Shown here: positions 41,418 through 51,466 of the stretch, one piece after another | Position numbering within the stretch: the first letter of the stretch is position 1 | How the letters are laid out: each line of letters starts with the position of its first letter | NCBI GenBank assembly: GCA_019235885.1 | Contig: JAFAKB010000025.1 | Coordinates: forward strand, 1-64,000 | DNA: 64,000 nucleotides | Reading direction: 5' to 3' | Source of the DNA: Candidatus Eremiobacterota bacterium | GTDB taxonomy: Bacteria > Vulcanimicrobiota > Vulcanimicrobiia > Vulcanimicrobiales > Vulcanimicrobiaceae | The notes under the pieces: model-generated | What the model saw: the letters and a program-made list of their open reading frames with translations, nothing else | Told to the model about the DNA's origin: nothing | Database searches by the model: none | Program-made: the position numbers and the translations under genes

Positions 41418-41786
41418 CTACTCTTCGTTTTCGTGCTCGGGCGGGTCGACCAGCGTGATCGGACCGTCGAACACCTCGAGGATCTCGCTGCCCGCGACGA
41501 CGACCGCGTCGCGCTCTTTGTCGACGATCGCCTCGCTGGCCTCGAGCCACGCGATCGGTCCGTCGTCTTCCTCACCCTCGCCGGGCGCCAGATAGGCGAA
41601 CTCCAACAAGCCGACCGCGGCGAGCGCGTCGACGATCGCGGCCGCCGGCGCGAGCGCTTGGGCGCGCGCACCATCGTCCCCGTCGTCCACCTTGCGCAGC
41701 AGCGCGCGCAGCGGTTCCGAGAGGTGCTTGGTCACCTCAGGATGATCGAGCGGATCGGCCTGCGTCTGCGTATCGTCTTGGTTCAC
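41418..41786 (-). CDS. Small acidic protein of unknown function
   Basis: 122 residues from GTG 41786. Strongly acidic with no signal peptide; contains LSEPLRALLRKVDDGDDGAR and a strand-rich second half (AVVVAGSEILEVFDGPITLV). Nineteen bases upstream of the GH4 gene, same strand, so co-transcribed. Not recognised; could be a regulatory or chaperone-like partner. Confidence 0.6.
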   Translation of the reverse strand: MNQDDTQTQADPLDHPEVTKHLSEPLRALLRKVDDGDDGARAQALAPAAAIVDALAAVGLLEFAYLAPGEGEEDDGPIAWLEASEAIVDKERDAVVVAGSEILEVFDGPITLVDPPEHENEE

Positions 41787-41884
41787 CCGGCGGCGCTTTC
41801 GACGCGGGCCTCGAAACACATGGCGCGGCGACCACCTGCCCGGCCGCAGGGAACCACGCCGAACGGCTCACTCGTTCCTCTCAG

Positions 41885-42664
41885 GTGTTCACCACGCTGC
41901 AGGCTCGCCGGGCCCGGGCCGTCCTTGCCGTGCTTCTCTTTCTCGCATGCGCTTTGAGCGTCGCGCCGCTCGCGTCGCCCGCAGCGGTCTCGCGGACGCC
42001 TGCGAAGCGCGCGCTCGCCGCGAAGAAGCCGGCGCCGAAGAAAAAAGCCGTTCGGACGGCCGCATATCACCCGCACGCCGGCCTGGCGCCGGCCGACGAG
42101 TATTTCGGGCACTTGGGGATGAGCGTACTCGGCGTGCGCAACAAGGTCAAAGATCTCGGGCTCGACGCCGACTACCATCCCGAGCACGACAAAGCGGTGC
42201 TGAACAACGCGCTGTGGGTCGAAGACGCGATGCGCGACTGGGCGAAGAAGTATCCGTTCGACCGCTGGTTGCCGCGCTACGCGTACGCGCTGGAGCAAAT
42301 GTACGAGCGCATTCCGGGCGACGACGCGCACAAGCGCGCGCTCAAGCAGATCGCGTACATCACCGCGTACTTTCCGCAGACACAATACGGCAAGGTCGGC
42401 CGCGCGAAGCTCGCGCAAGGCGTGCCCACGCCCGATCCGTCCGACACGCCGCAGCCGCTGACGGATCTCGAGCGCCTCGCGCTGCTCGACGGCAAAGTCA
42501 CCCCGACGATCCCGCCCGCCGCCACGCCGACCCCCGCGCCGACGCCCTCCGCATTACCGTCCGCGGCGCCGGCGACGGAACCGGCCGCCGAACCGAGCGC
42601 GAGCCCGTCACCCGCTGGGCCGGGCACGCCCGCGCCCTCGGCGACGACCCGCCCGCAGCGATAG
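41885..42664 (+). CDS. Secreted protein with helical core and Pro/Ala/Ser-rich tail
   Basis: 259 residues from GTG 41885. Signal segment ARAVLAVLLFLACALSVAPL, a basic Lys/Ala/Pro linker, a folded part of about 110 residues (LGMSVLGVRNKVKDLGLDAD; YAYALEQMYERIPGDDAH), then 80 residues of Pro/Thr/Ala/Ser. Helical core might be a single TPR-like unit. Family not recognised. Confidence 0.6.
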   Translation: MFTTLQARRARAVLAVLLFLACALSVAPLASPAAVSRTPAKRALAAKKPAPKKKAVRTAAYHPHAGLAPADEYFGHLGMSVLGVRNKVKDLGLDADYHPEHDKAVLNNALWVEDAMRDWAKKYPFDRWLPRYAYALEQMYERIPGDDAHKRALKQIAYITAYFPQTQYGKVGRAKLAQGVPTPDPSDTPQPLTDLERLALLDGKVTPTIPPAATPTPAPTPSALPSAAPATEPAAEPSASPSPAGPGTPAPSATTRPQR

Positions 42665-42741
42665 CGCAGCAGGGAGGCGTAGAAGGGATATCTTTGCGGT
42701 ACAGAGTATCCGCTTCCAACCCGCCTGTATCGGAGCCGCCC

Positions 42742-43356
42742 GTGGACGTCACCCGCGCCATCGCCGACCTCGACGAAGTCCGCTCCCGCCTCGCCTCCGT
42801 CCAGCGCTTCCGCGGCCTTTCCGGGCCCGCGGCGCTCGCCAGCGGGGTCGGCGCCTTCGCCTGCGGGCTGCTGCAGCTCGCCGTCGCGCCGAGCCCGCAC
42901 GGGGCTGAGGCGGCCAGCTACGTCGCCATCTGGATCGCCTGCCTGGTCTTCGCCCTGGCCGTGAACTACGGCGCGGTCGCGGTCTGGCTGGTCAAGAACT
43001 GGTCCTCGCGGACCCGGACCGAGCTCCAGACCGCGGCGGTCGCGATCGTCCCGTCGGTCGTCGCGGGCGGCGCGTTCACCGCGGCGCTGCTGGCGCGCGG
43101 CGAGATCGGGCTGCTCCCCGGGACGTGGGCGCTGTGCTACGGCCTCGGGCTGCTGGCGGCGCGCGCGATGCTGCCGCGCGGCGTCGGCGCGGTCGCGATC
43201 GCGTTCGCGGCGATCGGCTCGGCGCTGCTCTTCGCGGCTGGGACGAACGCGCTGGCCTGGTGGGTGATGCCGCTGACGTTCGGTTTCGGGCAGATTGCGA
43301 TCGGGCTGCTGATCGCGCGCGACGAGGCGCGCAGCCCGCGCGAGGTGCGGGTGTGA
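42742..43356 (+). CDS. Polytopic membrane protein paired with a winged-helix regulator
   Basis: About 204 residues from GTG 42742; a short N-terminal helix (DLDEVRSRLASVQRFR) then six membrane helices. Its stop overlaps the start of a winged-helix regulator (GTGA). Membrane protein plus small HTH_34-type regulator is a recurrent two-gene arrangement, suggesting the regulator controls or is controlled by the membrane protein. Function unknown. Confidence 0.7.
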   Translation: MDVTRAIADLDEVRSRLASVQRFRGLSGPAALASGVGAFACGLLQLAVAPSPHGAEAASYVAIWIACLVFALAVNYGAVAVWLVKNWSSRTRTELQTAAVAIVPSVVAGGAFTAALLARGEIGLLPGTWALCYGLGLLAARAMLPRGVGAVAIAFAAIGSALLFAAGTNALAWWVMPLTFGFGQIAIGLLIARDEARSPREVRV

Positions 43357-43709
43357 ACGACGCACCGTTCGCGTTCCCCGGCTTGGAACGCATCTTTCAC
43401 GAGCGCGGACGGCTCGCCGTGTGCGCTTGCCTGATCGCCAATCCCGACGGGATGCGGTTCACCGACCTGCAGGACGCATGCGGCTTGACCGACGGCAACT
43501 TGAACCGCCATCTGCACGCGCTGGCGGAAGTCGGCGTGGTCACCAGCGAGCGCGTGCGCGGCAACGGCCGCCCGACCACGATCGTGCGCATCACCGACGA
43601 CGGGCGCGCGCGCTTTCTGACCTACGTCGACGAACTGGAAGCGGTCGTGCGCGGCGTGCAGCGGCAGGCCGACTCGCCGGCCGGCCCGCGGCTGGCGACG
43701 CAGCCGTGA
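43353..43709 (+). CDS. Winged-helix transcriptional regulator (HTH_34/MarR-like)
   Basis: 118 residues. MRFTDLQDACGLTDGNLNRHLHALAEVGVVTSERVRGNGRPTT is the winged helix, typical of PF13601 proteins; a C-terminal helix likely dimerises. Coupled to the membrane protein upstream and to uppS downstream (GTGA). Confidence 0.85.
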   Translation: MNDAPFAFPGLERIFHERGRLAVCACLIANPDGMRFTDLQDACGLTDGNLNRHLHALAEVGVVTSERVRGNGRPTTIVRITDDGRARFLTYVDELEAVVRGVQRQADSPAGPRLATQP

Positions 43710-44425
43710 TCGAACGCGCACCCGCCCTCACCGGCGTGCCGCGGCACGTCGCGATCATCATGGACGGCAACCGCCGCTGGGCGCGCGCGCACGGCGTGCC
43801 CGCGCTCGAAGGCCATCGCAAAGGGATGCACGCGCTCGAGCGCGCGGTCGACGCGGCGTTGCGCACGGGGATCGCGATGGTGACCGTGTACGCCTTCAGC
43901 GAGGAGAACTGGTCGCGCGAGCAGCGCGAGGTGTTCGGCTTGTTCGGCATCGCCGAAGCGTTCGCGCGCGAGAAGGCGGCCTCGCTCGCCGCGCGCGGCG
44001 TCCGCGTGCGCGTGATCGGTCGCCGCGACCGCTTGCCGAACGGCGTGGTCGACGCGTTCCGCATTCTGGAAGAACGCACCGCGCACGGCAACGCGATGCT
44101 GCTGACGATCGCGGTCGACTACGGCGCGCGCACCGAGCTGCGCGACGCGTGCCGCGCGCTCGCGCGCGACGTCGCCGCGGGGCGGATCGCGCCCGAGCAG
44201 ATCGACGAGGACGCGATCGCGGCGAAGCTGTGGACCGCGGGGCTGCCCGACCCGGATCTCGTCGTGCGCACGGGCGGCGAGCTGCGGCTCTCCAACTTCT
44301 TGCTCTACCAGAGCGCATACGCCGAGCTGTGGTCGACCAACGATCCCTGGCCCGACTTCGACGGCCGCACCCTCGGCCTCGCCGTCGACGCGTTCGCGGC
44401 GCGCGAGCGCCGCTTCGGCCGTTAG
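43706..44425 (+). CDS. uppS: Isoprenyl transferase (undecaprenyl diphosphate synthase family)
   Basis: 239 residues. IMDGNRRWA with catalytic Asp20, ALEGHRKGMHAL, YAFSEENWSR, and the C-terminal LPDPDLVVRTGGELRLSNFLLYQSAYAELW. Extends FPP with IPP in cis to give C55 or similar carrier lipid for peptidoglycan and glycans. Shares a TTAG stop overlap with the convergent regulator gene. A second, non-window uppS may exist since this copy is in an operon with a regulator. Confidence 0.93.
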   Translation: MIERAPALTGVPRHVAIIMDGNRRWARAHGVPALEGHRKGMHALERAVDAALRTGIAMVTVYAFSEENWSREQREVFGLFGIAEAFAREKAASLAARGVRVRVIGRRDRLPNGVVDAFRILEERTAHGNAMLLTIAVDYGARTELRDACRALARDVAAGRIAPEQIDEDAIAAKLWTAGLPDPDLVVRTGGELRLSNFLLYQSAYAELWSTNDPWPDFDGRTLGLAVDAFAARERRFGR

Positions 44426-45828
44426 CCGAAGACCAGGGCGCGGAAGCGCGCGTCGTCGCGCAGCGCGGTCAGCCGCGGGTCGAGCGCGTAGAGCCCGCGC
44501 TCGTTGCGGTTCTTCTTGTCGCGCAGCCCGAGCTCGACCCACGCGACGGCGTCGGCGCGGCGCCCGAGCGCCAAGCACAGCGCGGACGCCAGCGCCACGT
44601 CGACGTGCTCGCCGGCTTTGCGATTCGGCTTGAGGTTCGGGAGCGCGCGCGGCGGGCGGCCGGCGCGCGCGTCGACCAGCGCGGAGAGCATCGCGGCGAA
44701 GTCGCGCTTCTGCGCCGGAAGCTTCAGCTTTGCGATCTCGGCCCGCGCTTCGTCGCTGCGCCCGAGCTCGAGATCGGCCAGCGCGATCGTCTCGACCGCA
44801 CCGAAGTCGACCGCGTCGAGCTCCGAGAGCTGCTCGAGCGCGGCGCGCGCTTCGGCGTAGCGGTGCGCGTAGTAGAGCGCCTTGCCGTACCACACGAGGT
44901 TCATCTTGCTCAAGGGGTCCAATTGCGTCGCGCGCAGCAGCATCGTGCGCGCGGCTTCCGCGTTGCCGCGGTAGAGGTGATCGATGCCGAGCAGCTCGTA
45001 GGCGGGCGCGTCGTCGGGGCGGTACGCGACCGAGACGTGCAGCATGGTCTCGGCGCGGTCGAGATCGCCGTCGCGCTGCAGCGCGACCATCCCGAGCGCC
45101 GCGAACGCTTCGCCCGAATGCGAGTCGCGGCGCAGCGCGCTGTGCGCGTACTCCTCGGCGCGGCGGAACGCGACGTCCGCCGGCGCGATCGCTTTGAAAT
45201 CCCAGTCGCCGATCTCGGCGTAGGTCACCGCCAAGCCCGCATATCCGCGCGGATCGTCGGGTGCGAGCGCGACGACCCGGCCGAAGTGCACCAAGCTCGC
45301 GCGCATTCCGGCTTCGGTGCGGCGGTCCCAGGTGTAGCGCCCGAGCGTGTACGCACGCGCCGCCTCGCCGCTCAGCGGCGGCGGCTCGCGCGAGACGCGG
45401 CCGAACGAGACGCCGCCCGACGCGAACGCGATAATCGCCAATGCCGCCACGGCGCGCAACGCAAATGCGGCGCGCGCGGCGACGCCGCGTTTGCGCGCCG
45501 CCGCACCGTTCTCGACGATGCTGACCGGCGCGGCAAAACGATAGCCGCGGCGCGGGACCGTCTCGACGAAGGCGCGGCCGTCGCCGCGCGGGTCGAGCGC
45601 GCGCCGGATCAGATAGATCGTCTGCGTGAGGTTGCCGTCCTCGACGAAACCCTCGGGCCACAGCGCGTCGCGTAGCGTGTTCTTCTCGACCAGCGCGCCC
45701 GGCTCGGCGAGCAGCAGCCCCAGCGCTTCGGCGACTTTCGGCGCCAGCGGCACGCTGCGGCCCTCGCGGCGGAGGACGCGCTCGTCGCGGTCGAAGCTGA
45801 AGGGCGGGAAGGCGATCCGGACGCCCAT
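44422..45828 (-). CDS. Membrane-anchored winged-helix regulator with TPR sensor (CadC/ToxR-like plan)
   Basis: 468 residues. Residues 1-100 are a Trans_reg_C winged helix (LRDALWPEGFVEDGNLTQTI; RRGYRFAAP), then a single membrane helix (ALRAVAALAIIAFASGGVSF at about 120-140), then TPR-like repeats (PRGYAGLAVTYAEIGDWDF; EAFAALGMVALQRDGDLDRA). DNA binding in the cytosol and TPR outside suggests one-component transmembrane signalling. Target unknown. Confidence 0.82.
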   Translation of the reverse strand: MGVRIAFPPFSFDRDERVLRREGRSVPLAPKVAEALGLLLAEPGALVEKNTLRDALWPEGFVEDGNLTQTIYLIRRALDPRGDGRAFVETVPRRGYRFAAPVSIVENGAAARKRGVAARAAFALRAVAALAIIAFASGGVSFGRVSREPPPLSGEAARAYTLGRYTWDRRTEAGMRASLVHFGRVVALAPDDPRGYAGLAVTYAEIGDWDFKAIAPADVAFRRAEEYAHSALRRDSHSGEAFAALGMVALQRDGDLDRAETMLHVSVAYRPDDAPAYELLGIDHLYRGNAEAARTMLLRATQLDPLSKMNLVWYGKALYYAHRYAEARAALEQLSELDAVDFGAVETIALADLELGRSDEARAEIAKLKLPAQKRDFAAMLSALVDARAGRPPRALPNLKPNRKAGEHVDVALASALCLALGRRADAVAWVELGLRDKKNRNERGLYALDPRLTALRDDARFRALVFG

Positions 45829-45858
45829 GGTAGCCGCCCGGAACTTCGCCGTGCGCGC

Positions 45859-48030
45859 TTAGACCCCGCCTCCGACCCGCATGAGATATTTCACGATCCA
45901 GCGGTCCAGCGTCGAGGTGGCGGCGGGCGTCCCGTAGTTCACGAAGAGCTCGTTGCCGTTCGCGAACTTCTTGCGCAGCGAAGCTGCCAAATTTCTGCCG
46001 GGGGACGCGAAGCCGCCCCGCCCGCTCACGTCGCGGTAGGCGATGCTGGCGTTCCCGTCGCGCCCGAACGGGACGGCAAGCGAGAGCCGGCGCAGCCACT
46101 GCCCGTCGCTGAAGCCCGAGTACGCGGCCTCGCGCGTCCCCGCGTAGTCGAACGAGAGGCTCGCCGAGCCGAGCGCGCGCGTCAGCGTCGTCGTCGTCTG
46201 GTGAAGCTGGAACGGCCCGAACGGTCCGGCCTGGTAGTCGGTGCGGATCGAGCTCGGCGTTCCCTCGCCCAAACCGATTCCCGCGCTCCAGGTCTTGAAC
46301 GGCAGCAGCTGCTGATCGCGGTAGCCGTGCGTGCCGCCGGAGAAGTAGTCGCCTTCGTACGTGCGCTGCGAGCCGACTTGATCGTTCAGGTACAGCGCGA
46401 GCTTCGAGCGCATCCGCAGCGTGAGGTACGCGTCGGCGTCGCTCTCGTGCACGTTTCCTTGCCGGTCGAGCCAGCGGTCCCAGTACAGATACAATTCCGC
46501 ATTCTTCACCGGACCGCGCTTCGGCGAGCGGGTGAGATCGAGTGAGAATTCCGGGCCGCGCACGTCGGCGATGTTGGTGAAGCCGTCGACCGGCGCGTAC
46601 CATGGCCCGACGTCGAGCCACGTGAGGTTCGCCTCGAGACCGGGTTTCTGTATGTCGATGAACGCCGCGTTCTTCTGCGCCTCGCCCGCGCTCGGCACGA
46701 ACGTTCCCGTCTCTTGCGCGTGCATCGCGGAATAGACGAGCCCGCTCGCGAGCGAACGGCCGAAGCCGCCGATCTCCCACGAGCGGTCCTCGCCGTTCGA
46801 GTGCGCGGCGTTCACGCCGTCGATCCAGTAGCCGAACGTGTTGTCGGGCCGGCGGTGCTTGAACCCGAACGCGAGGTCGTCGAAGAGCATCCCGGTCTGC
46901 GGGTTCGTCCCGCGCACTTCGAGCGCGCCGAACGACTCGGAGCCTTTCGTGCCGACCAGCTTGAGCCCGCGGTCGAACGGCCCGATCGCGGGCGAGTAGA
47001 ACAGCACCTCGTTCGGAAGGTTCAACTCGAAGCCCTCGAGCGCGGGGTTGACGTACGGCGCGCCTTGCGCGAAGAACGGCCGGTACTCGGTGAACGCGCG
47101 GCGGAACTGCTGCGGCGCGATCGTCTGCTGGTCGACTTCGACGTTCGAGAAGTCGGGCGAGAACGCGCCCACGAACGTCGTCGTCGCGTCGATCGGAATC
47201 GCGACGTCGGCGCCGGCGGTGCGCGGCGTTTGGCGCACCGTCGCGCCGGACGGCACGGTGAACGAGCTGCGGTCGGTGCCGGCGCTTTCGAGCAAGAACG
47301 CTTCGGCGCGCGGCTTCGGCGGCGGGACCGCGCCGCTCAGCGATACGCCGCGGACGCTCGGCCAGAAGCGCCAGTCGAAGCCGAGGTTCGGCCAGCCCGG
47401 AATCGCCTGGTACGCCATCAGCGGAGCGTACGCGAGCGTTTCGTGCTCGGCGCTCGCCGCGACGTTTCGCACGACGTTGATCTTCCACTTCTGCGGGCCG
47501 TTCGCGGCGAGCTTCAGCGCGCCGTACGGGATGCGCAGCACCGCGTTCCAGCCGTCGGCGGTTGCCTTCGCGACCGCGCTCCACTCCGGCTTGTAGCGCG
47601 CGGTCTCGCTGGCGAACGCATAGCGCGTCCCGCGCGGCGTCACCGCGAACATGTACGCGCGCCCGCCGTTCCCGGTCACGTCGAGCAGGACGGCGACGAA
47701 GTCGTCGGTGCCGTAGCCGACGTCGTCGGTCGCCTGCGTCGCGACGAGCGGCGTCTTCTGCTCCGCTCGCACGCCGACGTACAGCGCGCGGTCGTCGTAC
47801 CACAGCGAGACCGCCGTGGCGACGCCGGCCGGTGACTTCGAGCCCAGATCGAAGAACGGCCCGGTCAGCGCGCCGTCGGCCCAGCGCGGGTCGCTCAGCG
47901 AGGCGTCGAGCGGGAGCGGCGTCGCCGCGCGCCGGACCTCGACCCGGTCGGCCGGCGCGAGCGAGACGGCCAGCGCCCCCGGCGGCAGAGCGAGCACGAG
48001 GACCGCGCCCGCGATGAGTCGGCGAAGCAT
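45859..48030 (-). CDS. DUF5916 protein: CBM9-like domain plus outer-membrane beta-barrel-like region
   Basis: 723 residues with signal peptide (LRRLIAGAVLVLALPPGALA). Residues about 35-230 resemble the carbohydrate-binding module 9 domain found at the N-terminus of DUF5916 proteins (DASLSDPRWADG; ALYVGVRAE). The rest is rich in alternating aromatic/hydrophobic strands (LYLYWDRWLDRQGNVHESDADAY is one stretch, trimmed) compatible with a barrel. It supports a diderm envelope. Proposed role: outer-membrane binding or uptake of glycans; DUF5916 itself is uncharacterised. Confidence 0.75.
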   Translation of the reverse strand: MLRRLIAGAVLVLALPPGALAVSLAPADRVEVRRAATPLPLDASLSDPRWADGALTGPFFDLGSKSPAGVATAVSLWYDDRALYVGVRAEQKTPLVATQATDDVGYGTDDFVAVLLDVTGNGGRAYMFAVTPRGTRYAFASETARYKPEWSAVAKATADGWNAVLRIPYGALKLAANGPQKWKINVVRNVAASAEHETLAYAPLMAYQAIPGWPNLGFDWRFWPSVRGVSLSGAVPPPKPRAEAFLLESAGTDRSSFTVPSGATVRQTPRTAGADVAIPIDATTTFVGAFSPDFSNVEVDQQTIAPQQFRRAFTEYRPFFAQGAPYVNPALEGFELNLPNEVLFYSPAIGPFDRGLKLVGTKGSESFGALEVRGTNPQTGMLFDDLAFGFKHRRPDNTFGYWIDGVNAAHSNGEDRSWEIGGFGRSLASGLVYSAMHAQETGTFVPSAGEAQKNAAFIDIQKPGLEANLTWLDVGPWYAPVDGFTNIADVRGPEFSLDLTRSPKRGPVKNAELYLYWDRWLDRQGNVHESDADAYLTLRMRSKLALYLNDQVGSQRTYEGDYFSGGTHGYRDQQLLPFKTWSAGIGLGEGTPSSIRTDYQAGPFGPFQLHQTTTTLTRALGSASLSFDYAGTREAAYSGFSDGQWLRRLSLAVPFGRDGNASIAYRDVSGRGGFASPGRNLAASLRKKFANGNELFVNYGTPAATSTLDRWIVKYLMRVGGGV

Positions 48031-48195
48031 GACTCGACCCTAGCAGCGCCGCCCGCGCCGCGTCGTTCAAGCCGCGCTCAATCCCGCCGGCGGCCGTCTC
48101 ACGGAACCCTCACGCCGCATTGCCGCGGCCCGCGCGCTCGCAGCAACCGAGCGGCCGGGACGACGGAAGCAGGTGCGCCGGCGAAGGTTTCCTGT

Positions 48196-48201
48196 TAGAA
48201 T
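48196..48201 (+). promoter_or_regulatory. -10 element giving a possible leaderless typA transcript
   Basis: TAGAAT ends eight bases before the ATG at 48210, the spacing expected when transcription begins at or next to the start codon. No good -35 is seen. Confidence 0.4.
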
Positions 48202-48209
48202 AGGTGCTT

Positions 48210-50048
48210 ATGGCCCAGACTCGGACGCGGCCCGACATCCGCAACGTCGCCATCATCGCCCACGTCGACCACGGGAAGACGACGCTGGTCGACGCCATGT
48301 TCCGGCAGAGCGGGATCTACCGCGAGGGTCAGCAGGCCGAGACGCGCGCGATGGACTCCAACCCGCTCGAGCGCGAGCGCGGGATCACGATCCTGGCCAA
48401 GAACACCGCGATCGAGCACGCCGGCGTGAAGTTCAACATCGTCGACACGCCCGGCCACGCCGACTTCGGCGGCGAGGTCGAACGCGTGCTGCAGATGGTG
48501 CAGGGCGTGGTGCTGCTGGTCGACGCGGCGGAAGGGGTGATGCCGCAGACGCGCTTCGTGCTGCGCAAGGCACTCGAGCTCGACCTGCGCGCGATCGTCG
48601 TCATCAACAAGATCGACCGCAAGGACGCGCGCCCGGTCGAGGTCGTCGACGAGGTGTTCGACCTCTTCATCGAGCTGGGCGCCTCGGACGAACAGGCCGA
48701 CTTCCCGGTGGTCTACGCGAACGGCAAGGCGGGGATCGCCAAGTACGAGCTCGCCGACGCGAGCAGCGATCTGGAGCCGCTGTTTCGAACGATCGTCGAG
48801 CACGTCCCCGAGGCGCCGGCCGAGGACGGCGGCTTTCAAATGCTCGTCTCCGCGATCGACCACAACCGCTACGTCGGGCGGATCGGGATCGGGCGCATCT
48901 TCCGCGGCAGCGCGCGCGTGAACGCGCCGATCGCGAAGGTGGCCCGCGAGGGCACCGTGACGCCGGGGCTGCGGCTGACGAAGATGCTCGCGTTCCACGG
49001 CCTGGAGCGAATCGAGATCGAGGAAGCCTCGGCCGGCGACATCGTCTGCGTCTCGGGGATCGAGGGCTTGAACATCGGCGACACGATTGCCGACGCGGCG
49101 CAGGCGGAGGGGATCGACGCGGTCGCGGTCGACGAGCCGACGGTCTCGATGTACTTCATGGTGAACGCTTCGCCGTTCGCCGGGCGCGAGGGTAAGTATC
49201 TGACCTCACGGCAGATTCGCGAGCGGCTGATGCGCGAGCTCGAGTCGAACGTCGCGCTGCGCGTCGAGGAGACCGACTCGGCCGACACCTTCGAAGTGCG
49301 CGGCCGCGGCGAGCTGCATCTCTCGATCCTGATCGAGACCATGCGGCGCGAAGGCTACGAGCTGGCGGTCAGCAAGCCGCGCGTGATCATCACCGAGCGG
49401 CACGGCGTGAAGATGGAGCCGGTCGAGTACGTCGTGATCGACGTGCGCGAAGAGTACGCCGGCGCGGTGATCGAGGCGGTGGGACGCCGGCGCGCGCAGA
49501 TGTCGAACATGGTGACGGTCGGCGAGACGCGCCGGCTCGAGTACACGATGCCGACGCGCGCGATCTTCGGCCTGCGCGGCGAGCTGCTGACGCTCTCGCG
49601 CGGGACGGCGGTGATGTCGCACGTCTACTACACGCATCAGCCGCTCGCCGGCGAGATCCCGGGCCGCAGCAACGGCGCGCTCGTCACCAGCGACACCGGC
49701 AGCGTCACCGCCTACGCGCTGATGGGTTTGGAGCAGCGCGGCCGCTTCTTCGTCGAGCCGGGCACCGAGGTGTACGAAGGGATGATCGTCGGCCGGGCCA
49801 ACGACGACAAGGACGTCGCGATCAACGTCGTGCGCGCGAAGAAGCTGACCAACATGCGCGCCGCAGGAAGCGACGAGAACGTCAAGCTGCCGCCGGCCGA
49901 GGAGATGTCGCTCGAGCGCGCGATCGAGTTCATCGAAGACGACGAGCTGGTCGAGGTGACCCCGCGCTCGATCCGGCTGCGCAAACGGCTGCTCGACGAA
50001 TCGGAACGGCTCAAAGCGCGCAAACGCGAGAAGGCGCTGGCGGGCTAG
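48210..50048 (+). CDS. typA: Ribosome-binding GTPase TypA/BipA
   Basis: 612 residues. G1 [10 protein letters not shown]2 RGITI, G3 [13 protein letters not shown]4 NKIDR, then domains II, III and V and the TypA-specific C-terminal part ([36 protein letters not shown]). TypA binds the 70S ribosome and helps 50S assembly and stress or low-temperature growth. Monocistronic-looking, followed by a phosphatase gene 20 bases later. Confidence 0.95.
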   Translation: MAQTRTRPDIRNVAIIAHVDHGKTTLVDAMFRQSGIYREGQQAETRAMDSNPLERERGITILAKNTAIEHAGVKFNIVDTPGHADFGGEVERVLQMVQGVVLLVDAAEGVMPQTRFVLRKALELDLRAIVVINKIDRKDARPVEVVDEVFDLFIELGASDEQADFPVVYANGKAGIAKYELADASSDLEPLFRTIVEHVPEAPAEDGGFQMLVSAIDHNRYVGRIGIGRIFRGSARVNAPIAKVAREGTVTPGLRLTKMLAFHGLERIEIEEASAGDIVCVSGIEGLNIGDTIADAAQAEGIDAVAVDEPTVSMYFMVNASPFAGREGKYLTSRQIRERLMRELESNVALRVEETDSADTFEVRGRGELHLSILIETMRREGYELAVSKPRVIITERHGVKMEPVEYVVIDVREEYAGAVIEAVGRRRAQMSNMVTVGETRRLEYTMPTRAIFGLRGELLTLSRGTAVMSHVYYTHQPLAGEIPGRSNGALVTSDTGSVTAYALMGLEQRGRFFVEPGTEVYEGMIVGRANDDKDVAINVVRAKKLTNMRAAGSDENVKLPPAEEMSLERAIEFIEDDELVEVTPRSIRLRKRLLDESERLKARKREKALAG

Positions 50049-50068
50049 CACCCAAAAGAGCGCCGGAC

Positions 50069-51418
50069 GTGCCTCGAACGCTCTTTTCGTTCCGGGGTCT
50101 GATCCTTGTCTTCGGGCTGGTCGCAGTCGGTCTTCCGCTGGCGCTGGTCTGGCAGCTGGGTGTGGTCCGGACGCTGAACATCCTGAACAACGACATCGCG
50201 CTGACCCGCCAGGGAGAGCTCGCGGCCGCAGCCGTGCTGCAGCTCCAACTCGACGAGGAGACGGGGCTGCGCGGGTACGCCGCGACGCACCGGCGCACGT
50301 TTCTGGGCCCGTACGAACGCGCGCAGACCCTGTTCCCCGAACGCCTCGCGGAGCTGCAGCAAGTGGTCGACGAGATGGGCACGCCGGCCGACCGCAAAGC
50401 GGTCGGCGATATGCGCCGCATGAACGCGGAGTGGCAGCGCACGGTCGCCGAGCCCGAGCTCACGGGCGCGCCCGGACAAGCCGCCCGGCTGCTGCGCGGC
50501 AAAATGCTGATCGACCGCTTCCGCCGCGACGTCGGACCGGTCGACGCGCACTTCGCCGCGCGCTACGGCGAGGCGCTCGCGCAGCGCGAGCGCACGATCC
50601 GCACCACCTCGTTCGTCTCGTTCGCGGCGATCGCACTGATCATGCTCGAGGTTCTCGTCTTCGCGCTCGTCGTCGCGCGCATGCGGCGCGAGCTCGACCG
50701 CGAGCGCGGCTTCGTCGAGACGCTGCAGTCGGCGGCCTCGGTACGGCTCGTCACGCCGCCGTACCTCGCGGTCGGCACCGCATACCGCTCGGCGACGCGC
50801 GGAACGCGGATCGGCGGCGACGTCTACGACGTGTACACGATCGACTCCGACCGCACGTTGCTGGTCGTCGGCGACGTCAGCGGCAAAGGGCTGGCGGCGG
50901 CGGTCGACACGACGTTCGTGCGGTACGGGCTCCGTGCGCTCGCCGGCGAGGGGCTGGCCCCGGAAGAGATCGTGCGCCGCTTCGACGCGCTCTACCACGC
51001 CGCGAATCCGAGCCCGGAATCGTTCGTCTCGCTCGTCGCCGCCATCTACGACCGGCGCGACGGCTCGCTGGCCTACACGAACGCCGGACACGAAGGCGCC
51101 TGGGTGCGGCGCGGGATCGACGTGGAGCAATTGCCGCCGAGCGGCCCGATCGTCGGGCTCGGCAGCGTTCCGTTCGCCGCGGCCCGCACGGCGCTCGGGC
51201 CGGGTGAGTTTCTCATCCTCGCCACAGACGGGTTGACCGAAGCGCGCGACCCGCGCGGCGCGCTCGTCCCAGCCGACCGCGTCCGGGCCTGGCTCGCGGC
51301 GGCCGACGCGCGCTCGCCGCAGAGCCTGGTCGACGACTTGGCTGCGTTTGCGACGCGCTACACGCGGGGGCGCGTCAACGACGATCTGGCGATCCTCGCC
51401 GTTCAGCCTCTGCCGTAA
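50069..51418 (+). CDS. CHASE3-like sensor with SpoIIE/PP2C serine phosphatase domain
   Basis: 449 residues. Two membrane helices (about 10-32 and 190-210) enclose a helical periplasmic CHASE3-like segment with DEETGLRGYAATHRRTF; the cytosolic C-terminus is a SpoIIE phosphatase (RIGGDVYDVYTID; VVGDVSGKGLAAAV; LATDGLTEAR; NDDLAILAV) with metal-binding Asps. Such proteins dephosphorylate anti-anti-sigma factors (RsbU-like). No anti-sigma partner is adjacent. Confidence 0.87.
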   Translation: MPRTLFSFRGLILVFGLVAVGLPLALVWQLGVVRTLNILNNDIALTRQGELAAAAVLQLQLDEETGLRGYAATHRRTFLGPYERAQTLFPERLAELQQVVDEMGTPADRKAVGDMRRMNAEWQRTVAEPELTGAPGQAARLLRGKMLIDRFRRDVGPVDAHFAARYGEALAQRERTIRTTSFVSFAAIALIMLEVLVFALVVARMRRELDRERGFVETLQSAASVRLVTPPYLAVGTAYRSATRGTRIGGDVYDVYTIDSDRTLLVVGDVSGKGLAAAVDTTFVRYGLRALAGEGLAPEEIVRRFDALYHAANPSPESFVSLVAAIYDRRDGSLAYTNAGHEGAWVRRGIDVEQLPPSGPIVGLGSVPFAAARTALGPGEFLILATDGLTEARDPRGALVPADRVRAWLAAADARSPQSLVDDLAAFATRYTRGRVNDDLAILAVQPLP

Positions 51419-51466
51419 CGCTGCAGCGCGGGCGGTGGGCGCGCCGCCGAGCGAGAACGCCGCCGC

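Noticed and set aside
43622-48070. A 1482-codon open frame on the minus strand, and others of about 1000 codons at 6095-9169 and 50045-53068
   Set aside because: They run antisense to well-supported genes (UppS, the regulator, M13 peptidase, symporter, SpoIIE, SBP), are Arg/His/Ala-rich without domains, and are artefacts of high GC.
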